A stretch of 64,000 bases of DNA from Litoditis marina (lineage: Eukaryota; Nematoda; Chromadorea; Rhabditida; Rhabditidae): assembly GCA_964036275.1 (NCBI GenBank), contig OZ038439.1, positions 806,001-870,000 of the forward strand, read 5' to 3'. The notes under the pieces were generated by a model. It did not search any database. It was given only the letters and a program-made list of their open reading frames with translations, and was not told the DNA's origin. Of the stretch, positions 46,595-59,521 are shown one piece after another; position 1 is the first letter of the stretch; every line of letters starts with the position of its first letter. A program made the translations under genes and the position numbers.

Positions 46595-49500
46595 ATGAGG
46601 TTCGGTAGGATCGCGTTGCGGGCCCCACGATTATGGTGTGTTCAACAGAAGCAATACACCGCAGCTTCAGACACATCTACCAACTCGAGAGAGTTCAATA
46701 AGGTATGAATTTAGTCGAATTATGCAAACTTTCGAATGAAATTCACCCTATTCACACCGCATTCTGTTACAGTCCACTATTCAAGGAGTAACCAGTAGCA
46801 TACCAAACCAAAAGATCAGAGGGGTAGCGTGTTAGTGTTACATCTAGGCGAGATATTACAGACTCGTAAATATCTTCAACTCTCTCCCTATCGAAAGTTT
46901 TTGGAAAGAAGAAAGTGCTCCTATCACTCCTATCAGACCCCCAGACCAGATTCAATCATTTAGCATACCCCAGTGAAGCTGTCCGAATAGCCAGAAAAAA
47001 AATAGAAAAGCGGACTACTTTCTCACCGAAAACAAAGTTCGTCTAGATTCGATAAAAAATCATTACTTTTCACGGGTTTAACTCTAAAAGCGGTGGACTC
47101 ATTTTTGTTGAATTGTCGGAACTTACTGGGTATGATCATGCGTCACGAGTGTTAGCTTAGCAAGTTTAGCTACACATTTGTCGGTGTATTTATTAAACAC
47201 TAACCACCATACACCAGCAAGGTTGTCCGAATAGTCAGAAAATTTCGAATAACGGACTACTTTTCAGCCGAAAACATGAAAGTCGGTCTACTTTTAATGC
47301 AAATTTTTAAATTTCCACGGGTTCACATCTGAAAACGGCTTACTTTTGGTTGCTTAGTCAGACCTTACTGTTGTATGCTAACCACTCCATCTTGCAGGTC
47401 ATGGTGGCCAATCGAGGAGAAATCGCTATTCGTGTGTTCCGTGCCCTGACCGAAATGAACAAAACCTCAGTGGCTGTGTTCAGTGAACAGGTCAGTTTAT
47501 AACTATAATAACTAATAACTATTTCACTGATGTAAACATAGTTATGAACTTGATTATAACCTCTGTTTTTACACCAAGTCGCCAAGTGTCACTAGTAACG
47601 AACAGTTACAACTTTTTTGCATAAAGTAACTTGGTTATACAAAATAAATTAGTAAAAAACATAGGCAGAAACATTCAATATAGAAAACTATATACACTCA
47701 TTTACAATTTTTTTTTATTATCTCGCATCTCGCTCTGTCTAACCTCTCTGAGACCGCGCTATGTTGTTTCAGGTCATTCATCTTCATTACAAGTTTACGA
47801 GTTAAAACGTTTATAATTGTAATTCCAGGACAAGCACTCTATGCATCGCCTGAAGGCCGACGAGGCGTTCATGATCGGAAAGGGGCTGCCCCCGGTGGCG
47901 GCATATCTGACCATCGATCAGATCATCGAGACCGCACTCAAGGTGAGGGACTTGTAGTTTTGGATTCTGCAGTTTCAATACTTTTCATTATTTATCTTTT
48001 AGACACCTACGTAGTACAGTTTGGAGAAAATGTAACTGTTTTAACACGGTTGTCACGTGGCGCGATTCGTTCTGTTGCGAACTGGTTGAATGAAGGAAGG
48101 TTGGGAAATGGGAAATGAGGACACCACTCTTTTTAATAATTTCAATGGAAAATGGAGGGGTGGGGTAAAATTAAAAGATTGACATTTTTCATCTCCCCTC
48201 ACTAACACTTCCTTTAATGAGGGTGATAGTTACACCGAGATATATTAGGCAAATGGTGACATACGATATTCCTCAGTAAAACTTGTTTTAATGAGGATAA
48301 GGGCGAATGTTACACCGGGCTATCTTACGAAAGTATATAGTTACATTTCTGATTGATGTTTATTGTCAAGGTACCTACATGTACATGATCGCATATTTCA
48401 GCACAACATCGACGCTATCCACCCGGGATACGGTTTCCTCTCGGAACGGTCGGATTTCGCACGTGCCTGTGAGAATGCGGGAATCGTCTTCATTGGACCC
48501 AGTCCCGATGTCATGGCACGAATGGGAGACAAGGTACGGTAGACATGAGTTTTGCTGTGTCATCTCTGTAAGCCCAGGCTGTATGGTGACCTGATCATGA
48601 GTTTCTTATTAGGTGAAGGTGAACCATGTGCCAGTTCCATTAAAAAGGTGAATTTAGCACTAATTGGTTCACATCTGCACAAAACAACACCACAGGCGTG
48701 AATGAAATTTATTTATTTTCTGAGTGTTTTCTGAGGTAGCTGTTAAATGTAAGTATGTAAGAATACATGTTTTTTTAATGTTTACATCCACAGAAGTGAC
48801 AGCTATTATATTATGGACAATTACAGGTAGCCGCTCGCCAGGCTGCAATTGAAGCCGGAGTTCAGGTGGTCCCAGGAACACCAGGACCCATCACGACCGC
48901 AGCGTAAGTTGACTATTCATTATTTCCAACATGTTATAACTCTACTCTATCTCTCGTTTCAGATCGATTGTAGTGTTGTATACTTGGTTACTTGGTTTTG
49001 GTACCTGTAGATACGGTGGTTTCGTTACAGTACTAACCGTGAAGTTCATAATAATTAAATTAGGCAATAGATGTGGGTCTCTTCCAATCCAGCCTGTGAC
49101 ATAGGTGATGTGTGTGGTCCCATTTAGTACACATATCTTAGTTTGTCTGTCTGAACATAGTTCTGTTCAACAATTTGGCTTCATTTCAGAGAAGCTGTCG
49201 AATTCGTTGAGCAGTACGGAACCCCGATTATTTTGAAGGCAGCCTATGGTGGAGGAGGACGTGGAATGAGAAGAGTCGACAAGATTGAGGATGTACGTTG
49301 TATCGTTGTATGGTTATCGATTGAAATCACTTTTTATTTTTAGCCTCGGATTTTTTCACTACACTACCGTTAAAAATACAGAATATTTCCAGTTAATTAG
49401 TGCATAACCATCAGGCCACCAGTACACGTTACACACTTAAGGGTAAAAGTCTGTTTTTGTATAGTGAAATTAGTTTTATTTCGGAAATTGGACGTTTCAT

Positions 49501-52500
49501 TTATCTCATTTCATTTATGTTTTTATTCTGTCAGGTAGAAGAGTCGTTCCGTCGTGCGTATTCCGAAGCGCAGGCGGCCTTCGGGGACGGAAGTCTCTTC
49601 GTGGAGAAATTCGTCGAGCGACCGAGACACATCGAGGTTCAGCTGCTAGGTTCGTCTAGTGTATAGGTCTTGCTGGGATAACTGGTCTTTTTCCTTTGCC
49701 TCCGAAAAATCTCGAGAAATTGAATACGTTCAATTTTTGATGAGTAGTTCAAGTAAAATTGTCTAATACTGCCTTCATGACAGGAAAAAAATCAATATTT
49801 GTTGCATGCCCGCGTGTGTTTCAAATTATTCCATTAACCATTCTGACTACTTCCAGGAGACAATCATGGTAACCTGGTTCATCTCTATGAAAGAGACTGT
49901 TCCGTGCAAAGAAGACATCAGAAGGTTGGCCAGTTTTCATTGAATTTTGTTTTTAGTTTTGACCTGACTACAACGCTACAACCACAGGTAATCACTAATC
50001 GAGTGATCAGCGAGAGAGGGGTTACTGGGTTACTTAGTCGGCGTCTACCGACCATTAGTCTTGGCTTCTGGCTCTTGTGGCTCGTAAATCGTAGAGGGTT
50101 GGTACGAACACGTGTTTGGTTGGCTCTTGACAACAAGCGCTTCAAAATACAGTTAACATATTCACGTTTGGTCGAAACAGTAAACTACAAATCTAACCAT
50201 AAGAGGTGAGCTCAACCATAAAAGTCAGCCGTTGTAGGTCACGGCGTTTGTTGTGATTCCTATAGTTACCGTAATCGCGTTCTTTTCAGGTTGTGGAAAT
50301 TGCACCAGCCCCCGCATTGCCGGAAGGAGTCCGTGAGAAAATCCTGGCTGACGCGATTCGACTGGCGAAACACGTCGGATACCAGAATGCTGGTCAGTTG
50401 GTTTTCTAGGGTATCGACGAGTTTTATTGAAAATAAAACAGAATATCTTTCGGATTCTCTGATCTGGATAGTGTAACTTTCTTCGCTCTAGAAACAATAA
50501 CTCTCGTGGAACTACTGATTAATCGAAAATAACCAATTTATTGATCTCTTAGTCCTCTTTACAATAACAATACAAAGGGTGTTATCCATGTCAAGTGTAA
50601 CTAAAAACATGTTTTTTTTGCAGGTACCGTCGAGTTCCTGGTAGATCAAAAGGGCAACTACTTCTTCATCGAAGTGAATGCTCGCCTTCAGGTGGAGCAC
50701 ACGGTTACCGAGGAAATCACCGGGTAAGTTCTAAGTTGGCATTTCGTCAACTCTAAAACATGCCAGTTGAGCTGTACCCCTGTACCCAACTCCAAACTTC
50801 GGCAAGTTTACTTGAATAGCCAAAGCAGAAAGCACTGTTTTAGAAAAAAAAACAGAATTCTGGCCGAATTTTCACGTGTTTTAGTTGAAAAATGTGTTTT
50901 AATTGAAAATTGGTGAATAGACTGTCTTTTCCATGTTGCAGAGTGGATTTGGTGCAGGCACAGATTCGAGTTGCGGAGGGAAAGACCCTGGATGACCTGA
51001 AACTCAGTCAGGACCTCATCCAACCCCACGGGTCGGCCATCCAGTGCAGAGTGACCACGGAGGACCCGGCCAGGGGATTCCAACCCGATTCCGGCAGAAT
51101 TGAGGTGCGTTTCATGGGTCCTGCCACTTTGTGGTTCATAGAAGTTCGATTGTTCGATATGTATGAAGGGGTTGAACTATAAAGAACATATTTTTTGAGT
51201 GATGAGTGCAATTAAACTTCAGGTACTCCTATTTGCGTAGACATAGTACATTTGGGAAGAGGGCGCGTACATGTGAACTATAATCATTGATTGATTATTG
51301 ATTATTGAAGTGTTAAGCTGTTAGGTGGAACGACTTCAGTGTTAGACACGTTTTCAACTATTTTATCTGGGGATTAGAGTTAGAACTTATTGAAAAACTG
51401 GGTTTCTCCTTTCTCAACTAAAACTTAGTCTGCTAAAGCCTAAAGTTTCTGTGTGTTCAGGTATTCCGTTCCGGAGAAGGAATGGGAATCCGTCTGGATT
51501 CGGCGGCCGCACACGCTGGATCCATCATCTCACCCCACTACGACTCGCTCATGGTCAAGGTTTGTTTTCCGGATCCAGCTTGGAGTTATAATTCGGCAAC
51601 CCCAATGCTTTTCGGAAAATAGGGATATTTTCATTGAGAAATTACGTGTTGCAACAGGAAGTCGGGTGGAGTGTTCGAAGCTCCGAGCTCTAGAAGTTTG
51701 ATGTGGTAGCACATTTTATAGATCTAGATCTAGCCCGTGTTTCAAGTCTTAATCTCATTTCAGAAAACATGGCGGCAGTGAAGGGAGTTTTTGGAGAAGT
51801 ATGTAATTTTTTCTGAAACAGAGTCTATTAACGTATCTTTTCCAGGTTATCGCATCTGCCCGAAACCACAGTAATGCAGCCGCAAAAATGATTCGCGCTC
51901 TCAAGGAATTCCGAATCCGAGGAGTCAAGGTGAGTATTTTGTCGGAGACTTCAATTTTTCTCAATTCAAATTTAAAGCAGAGAAGCTACAGGGAACAAAA
52001 TAGAATGAATCATGTTAATTTCTATTATAATTTGTCTCGGACCAACTCTATTTGCGATTTGGTTTTTCTATTCATCAGGCCTTACCAAGACGAAATCATG
52101 GAACAGTCCTTTAAACATAATTACATCAATGAGTCGGTGTTTTCAGACGAACATCCCGTTCCTGCTGAATGTGCTGCAACAGCCGTCGTTCCTAGATGCC
52201 TCCGTGGACACGTATTTCATCGATGAGCACCCCGAGTTGTTCCAGTTCAAGGCCAGTCAGAACAGAGCTCAGAAGCTGTTGGCCTATTTGGGAGAAGTAC
52301 AGGTTGGTACAATACATCTTGTCGCCAGTCACCGCATGCTCTATGAAGGTTTTGCGGGGTAGAGAGAATGATATTAGCTTCCAATGTAATATTTCCATGG
52401 TTTGGCGGTCGGTACTTGTTTTTGTTCCCGTAGAGTAGAAGAGTAGTAGACGTATGTAGATGAAAGTTAGTGGTGTATGTCAACGGTGGGAGTGGTTACT

Positions 52501-55500
52501 TAAACCGTCAACACCACTGAGAATAAACTCGAAAAAGATAGTGAAATTTTACGGGAAATTCGTACTTTGTACTTTGGTTTTGTTCGATCGAAAAGGAAAA
52601 CATGCAGCAGTTAATCTTCGAATGGACTTGCTCTATCTTGATTGAATCATTGAGTGGTTTTTCTCAGGTAAACGGTCCCACCACCCCGCTGGCGACTGAT
52701 CTGAAACCAGCCTACGTCGAGCCACCCGTGCCCCATGTCAGAGCAGGTTCGTATTTACATTTGCCCTCTAGCCATACTGCTATTCACACTCCACTGTGAA
52801 CATGTGTCGTCTTGGCTATTAATGTGCCTCACCATGCTTCTAACGTCTCCTGCTGTAAAACAGTGAATAGAGTATAATGTGTTTTTGCGTAATCGTCAAG
52901 AGAGGTCCGCACTGTGGAAAATGAAACCTTACGAGCTTGTGACTGAGTTTCAATCATTTTATTTTCATTTTGTGTATTTTATTATTATAACTATTTTAGG
53001 AGTTCGTCCCCCAGTTGGACTTCGCCAGGTTCTGTTGAAGGACGGTCCGGCGGCATTTGCGAGGGCCGTCAGGAGAACACCCGGATGCATGATCACCGAC
53101 ACCACGTTCCGGTGGGTAGATGGGTTTTCGTGTAGGAGGACGGGTCCACACATCAGTATTTCGTTGAACTTTATGAAGAAAGGGAGTACGGTCGCGGTTT
53201 TTTGTGCTGTATGGTCGAACATCTTTACTGTGGCATGGACGGTTTATTCGGCAGAGTAATCATGGCGGTAGCCAGTTATTCGTGAATATTTGAGTAGGAG
53301 TCGCGAGAACTGAATCATAACAGTTTGTGTGAAGCGAAGAATGTCAGGGGTGTCAGTTTCATTACTTGGACTGATATTTACGCATTAGCAAGGGCTAACT
53401 TTACGATCTTGATAAATTGAAGTCGGCGAGAAAGAGATCGAGAAAAGTTTGCCTTACCAAGTATTACATGAGGTTGCGCCATCAACCGCGTTAATGCTAA
53501 AAAAAAATTGTTGATTTGTTTGAATACCCATTATTTCAGTGACGCGCACCAGTCTCTTCTGGCCACCCGGGTGCGAACCTACGACCTGGCGGCCATCTCT
53601 CCCTTCGTCAGCCACGCATTCCCTCAACTGTATTCCATGGAGAACTGGGGAGGTAAGCTCATTTCAGAACAGTTATCTAAATAGCCAGAAATGAATCAAA
53701 ACACTATTTTCGCCACCATCGGGAAAGCTCGGGAATTTGAATAGGAAAAAACGGTTTTTTTTGTTTGTAGAAAGTAGAATAGGCACAGTTAACTGGCGTG
53801 TAGTAACAATAACTAGAGGCAATCAAATTTACTCTGTCTATCTAGTGAATAAGACAATTCATCGTCAATTATTTCCTCTCGTTTTTTTTGAATCTTATTA
53901 TTTTCGATAGCAGAGAGGGATTGTTTTTTGAGACCTCTTTCAGTGACCGGTTCAATCTAGCCGCGAGAAAGTCGGGTTAACTTTTACCAACCAGCGTTTC
54001 TTTCCAGGAGCCACGTTCGACGTGTCGATGAGATTCCTGCACGAGTGTCCGTGGGAACGACTGGAGACCCTGAGGGCCCTCATTCCGAATATTCCCTTCC
54101 AATGTCTCCTCAGAGGGGCCAACGCCGTCGGATACAGCAACTACCCGGATAATGTCATCCAGAAGTCAGTCGCGGTGTTAATTTGGAATGCTCTCGTCTT
54201 TGAGGATGTTCAATATAGTGCGGTTGACCCGGAGTATGAATCCCATTTCTGCCTCGGGTCAAAGTTTCGTGAAAACTGGAGACTTTATTTTGGTATGAAT
54301 AATCTACTAGTAGAAAAGGGCTTTCATAATTTTCCTGTAATCATGTTTTCAGTGACTCGAAAGTGGGCTAGGCCAGTGAACGTTGTAATTTTTGAAATTG
54401 GAAAGAAACTTAGCAGCAAAAAGTATCAAAAACGCAAAGTTCTAACTGATTTCTTCCTTCCAGGTTCTGTGAGTTGTCCGTGAAGTCTGGTATGGACATC
54501 TTCCGTGTCTTCGATTCCCTCAACTACCTTCCCAATCTTCTCGTAGGAATGGAGGCTGTCGGAAACGCTGGCGGAGTGGTACGGTAGCTATTCGCATTGG
54601 AGCGCATTTCGTATCAGCGCGGGTTTTGTAGTTATGTTTGATATGGACATGCTATATTATTATCATGTCAGTTTCATCATTCTCGTTAATAAATTGAGAC
54701 ATAGAGCTCATACTGTGGGGCAAAGTCACGAACGTGTAAAACATGAATATCGATTGAATCTCACTCATCATCATCTCACTCACTCACACACACTCATCAT
54801 CGTAATCATATATATCAATAATGGGAAATGACTATGTTCCAGGTAGAGGCAGCCATCTCATACACTGGTGACGTCTCGGATAGGTCTCGTACGCAATACA
54901 ACCTACAGTACTACGTGGATCTGGCCGAGCAGTTGGTCAAGGCTCAGGCACATGTTCTCTGCATCAAGGTGGGATATAGTTGGATATTGTCTGAAGCCAG
55001 CTATCACGGCCACAACTAGCAAGATGTCATCGAGTATCTGTCATACTTGCCTGAAATGTGCACAAATCAGCAATTTTGTATACATTTTTAATTTTGTAAC
55101 GTACGTTCTCGAGTAGTGCCACATCACATGACTGATTACTCTAGTTTGAATAGCAGAATGGTTTAAAATATTCTTCTCACCACACCTGAATTGAAAAGCT
55201 GTCTGTAGACATTCAACGTAAGTATATAGAAAAATTGGTGATCTCATTAAAGCATGATCCCTGACCCTGTGACGTTTCATTATTTCTTTAGTTGTAGGAC
55301 CTAAACTTTTACTTAGCTATAGTTGTTTAATGGTACAGTCAATCAATACCTATTGATGTCAGGATATGGCTGGTGTTCTGAAGCCGGAAGCAGCAAGGAT
55401 GTTGATCGGGGCCCTGAGGGACAAATTCCCCGACATTCCCATTCACGTACATTCTCACGACACGGCCGGGGCCGGAGTGGCATCGATGTTGGAGTGCGCC

Positions 55501-58500
55501 AAGGTAGAAATATTCTCAATTTAAAAATAATATGTTTTGTTTAGATTTATTACAGTAGTTTTGTTATTGTGTTGCTTTTGGCTTACTTTCGCAAGATGAG
55601 TGCAGAGTTCCCCAATTTGTCCTTGTTTTGAGCCAGAAGTTCACTGGGGTATTCCTATTCTTATTCTAACTGTTGATATAAATTAGTTTTCTCTGGTGAA
55701 AGTTATTTCACGTTTCTTTTACGTTTGATTTTAATTTTAAGTAGATTGATAAAAAGTTATAGCAGTTGTAATAAGTCGATATGTTCTTCTCTACAGGCTG
55801 GTGCGGACGTGGTTGACTGTGCAGTGGACAGCATGAGTGGAATGACGAGTCAGCCGAGTATGGGAGCAATTGTCGCCTCTCTCCAGGGAACTCCCCATGA
55901 TACCGGTAGGTCACGGGTTACGGTACATGGGGAAATGAAGTTTCCTGGCTAACCTGGACATACTTCTAGAATGAGAGCTCAATTCTAATATGAAAAGGGT
56001 ATAAAGTTAAGCAATATTTTCGGTATATCTGTAACGAAACAAAATTTCTGGGTAGTAAGTAAGTGAGTATGAAGTTTACGTAAAAGTGAAGTCTTGATGT
56101 TACAAGTACTACAATTGAATTTTTACCATATTTGGTAATCTATGCCGTTTTTACAAAAATTTGGGCCGAACCGGGATTCGAACCCGGGACCTCTCGCACC
56201 CAAAGCGAGAATCATACCCCTAGACCATCCGGCCACATTCATAGCGCGTCCACTAGGCGATGCGACATCGGGGGAGATAGATTAGCTAGAGTGCAGAGAA
56301 ACAGCGCGCCAGACATAAACAATGAAAGGCCGCGAGAGGAACAGATTGTTTGACGGCTAATGGGACATTAAGTACAGTGTATTTAGGTTTCGGCATAATT
56401 TGAGCACTATTTTAGTTTTTTAGGTATAACACCTGATACTACAATTACAAAAGCTTCGTATTTTGAGTATGAGATAAAGTCCATATTCGATATCGAAAAT
56501 ATAGACGAATAGAAGTGTACAATGGTGTGTTGCATCAAAAATTATGTGAATGAGATGTATATTTGTCTAAATTTTATATGTGGGTTGCGTGAAACACCAG
56601 GGGGTCATCTATGGAGATGTGAAACATATCAGGCTATATTTATTACTTGTATTTGTTCAAACTGTTATGGGAAACGTTTCAGTTGTTTCCGTTACAATAT
56701 CAATCCATCATGGTAACTCGTCTAATGTCTGTCTAAACATCATTTATCATGCAAGATCATATGTTCCCAAGATTTTCTCCTTTTCTCACATATCAGTCCA
56801 ACCGGTTCAGTTTTCGCACCTAAATATGATTGTCCAACTATATACTGATAAATCTTATTATTATTATTAGGAGTGTCGTTGGATGAGGTGTCCAAGTATT
56901 CATCGTATTGGGAATCTGCCCGTCAGTTGTACGCGCCATTCGAATGTGCTGTTACGATGAAGAGTGGAAACGCGGATGTATACAAGCACGAGATACCCGG
57001 CGGACAGTACACCAATCTACAGTTCCAGGTAGAGAGAGAAGAGAGACAGCAGAGATTGAGAGAAAGGGGGGGGGGGGTGACAGAGAATAAGGGTTGGCTA
57101 ATGGGAGAGAGCATAGAGATAGAGATAGAGAGAGAAAGAGAGAGAGAGTGGTTAATTGATTGTGAGAAGCAACAGAGATAGAGAGGAATAGAGAGCGAGA
57201 GAGGCAACTAGTTGTTCAAAGTTCAAATGTTTTCTCAAGAAGATGGGCATATTCAGTTTAGGTTTTAACTTTTATTTCATATTCTATCTGCAGGCCTTCT
57301 CTCTGGGACTCGGAAGCAAGTTCGACGAAGTGAAGCGAATGTACCACGAAGCCAACATGGTGCTCGGAGATATCATCAAGGTACTGTATCCGCATTATTG
57401 TTGGTTCTCCTGATTTTTATAACTTTCTGTATTTTTTGGTCGTTCACCCACTCATACGCTCCCACCTCTTCTGTAAAATTATTTTCGGGCCATTTCGGAA
57501 AGGAAAGTGAGAAATTCTGAAGTTTGTAATTGAAATTGAATTCTGGGTATTTTTTAATCATATCAGTTCAGGTGACTCCATCCTCGAAGATCGTGGGCGA
57601 CTTGGCCCAGTTCATGGTGCAGAACAACCTGACGAGAGAGACGTTGGTCGACCGGGCGGACGATCTGTCCTTCCCAAAGAGTGTCGTCGATTTCATGCAG
57701 GTACGCATGCTCAATTCTTGGGAAGTTGTCCGAATAGCCGGGAATATTCGTAGAATTAGCCGTCTTCTCGCCGAATCCTCGAAGTTTGCAGGATGCAAAA
57801 TGAAGAGTTCTTACGTATTTACATCGGGAAAAGTTTCGGAAGTGTTAATTTCATTTAGGAATCTTCCTTCAACAGCACACGTCACTACACCCAGAAATCT
57901 TGTTTCTTCACGCGGCCTGAGATCGCGATTGTAATCTGTATTTTGAATGACCCATGTTCTGGGAAAAATCGTGAACGTTGCCAGTTCTTGCTGTTAAATT
58001 TGTACAAATTTACAAAATCTGGCTCCATCTCCGGCAAAAATCGGCAAAATTGGAATATTTCTATACAACAGACTCACAAAGTTCCATGCATTACAGTGGA
58101 AAAACATGTTACTTTTCGTAGAACATTCGGAACTCACTAGTGATTTTATTGCAGGGCAACGTCGGCCAGCCCCCCTACGGCTTCCCCGAACCCCTCCGAA
58201 CGAAGGTGTTGCGCGGAAAGAAGAAGATCAACGGAAGGGCCGGAGAGAACATGAAACCGGCCGATTTCGACCAGATGAAGAAGGACCTCGAGGAGAAACA
58301 CGGAAGACCGCTCAGGTGAGGATAGGGTAGAGAAAGAGGCCGGAAAAATGCCAAAAATGGAAATTTTCTGTGTATTTGGCAGAAAATTGGCTGTTTTTAC
58401 GAAAAAATTGAGTACAAAACTGAGAATTGCCTGAGTACATTATGGTGTTAGGCGAAAATTTGGAAACATAGAAGAACGCTAAAGTTCGTTTCTGGTTAAA

Positions 58501-59474
58501 GGTAACCTAACATTTTTCGTTAACCGGTTTTCAGGATACCTGAGTAGTTAACCTGGTTAAATAAAGAATTAAGTCTCGTGGGAGGTTGGGGTAGAACAAA
58601 AACGGAAGCAGTTTTCAACACCGAGCTGAGACCAATCCAAAAATTGGTCTTTTCCGCATATACCGATGAAGTTTGCCTATTTTGCGGCAAAAGTGAGGAG
58701 TTTGAGTTTGTAGCTGGGATTTGGATGGAGTTAAATGGTTGAGTTATGTTCTTAACCGGTGAAATTGTGCTGAACATAATGTGCTTCTTCTCTAGTTTAG
58801 CCCATTATCACATTTTTCAGAGGTCCGGAAAGAAAATTTGTAAATAGCTTTAAAACGTTAAATTAGCTCCATTGTGAAGTTTTGGTAAAAATAAATACCC
58901 ATCTGTGTAACTATGACATTAAGCGATCAGGGTTCACGCTATTTCGTTTTCATCACGTGGATTTTGCACCGGCGCGGATTCGAACCCGCGTCGTGTGGGC
59001 GGGAGGCGCGCTTGTAGACCGCTGCGCCATAAGACGGCTGCAACCAAGGGCGGGCTAGATTGATAGGTAGCGCCGGGAAGTTGTTGTTTTGAGGTCACTA
59101 AAAGTTCTAACGCACTAATAGTCGACTTTTGACAACATTTTAATGATTTATTCAATATAATGAGTTGTTTAATCAGCAAGATCACAGTTTGTAATGTGGT
59201 TTGAAAGCGTTCGGATAGTTTGAAGATAAAATGTAAATACGTGCAAGTAAGTTGGTGCACATCTACTATGTTGATTAGGTCAATCCGAAATTGATAATTT
59301 ATTGATTTATCAATTGATTTCAGAGACGTGGACGTGATGTCATCTGCCATGTTCCCCGATGTGTTCGACGATTTCGAGACCTTCCGCCAGCTGTACGGAC
59401 CGGTGGACAAACTACCCACCAGACAGTTCCTGACCGGATTGGATGTGGCCGAGGAGTGCGATGTGAGTGGGATA

Positions 59475-59521
<47 letters not shown>

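Noticed and set aside
58960..59036. Functional tRNA gene
   Set aside because: The T-arm and boxes are good, but acceptor stem and anticodon arm do not pair properly, and a conserved SINE body is attached that recurs twice downstream.
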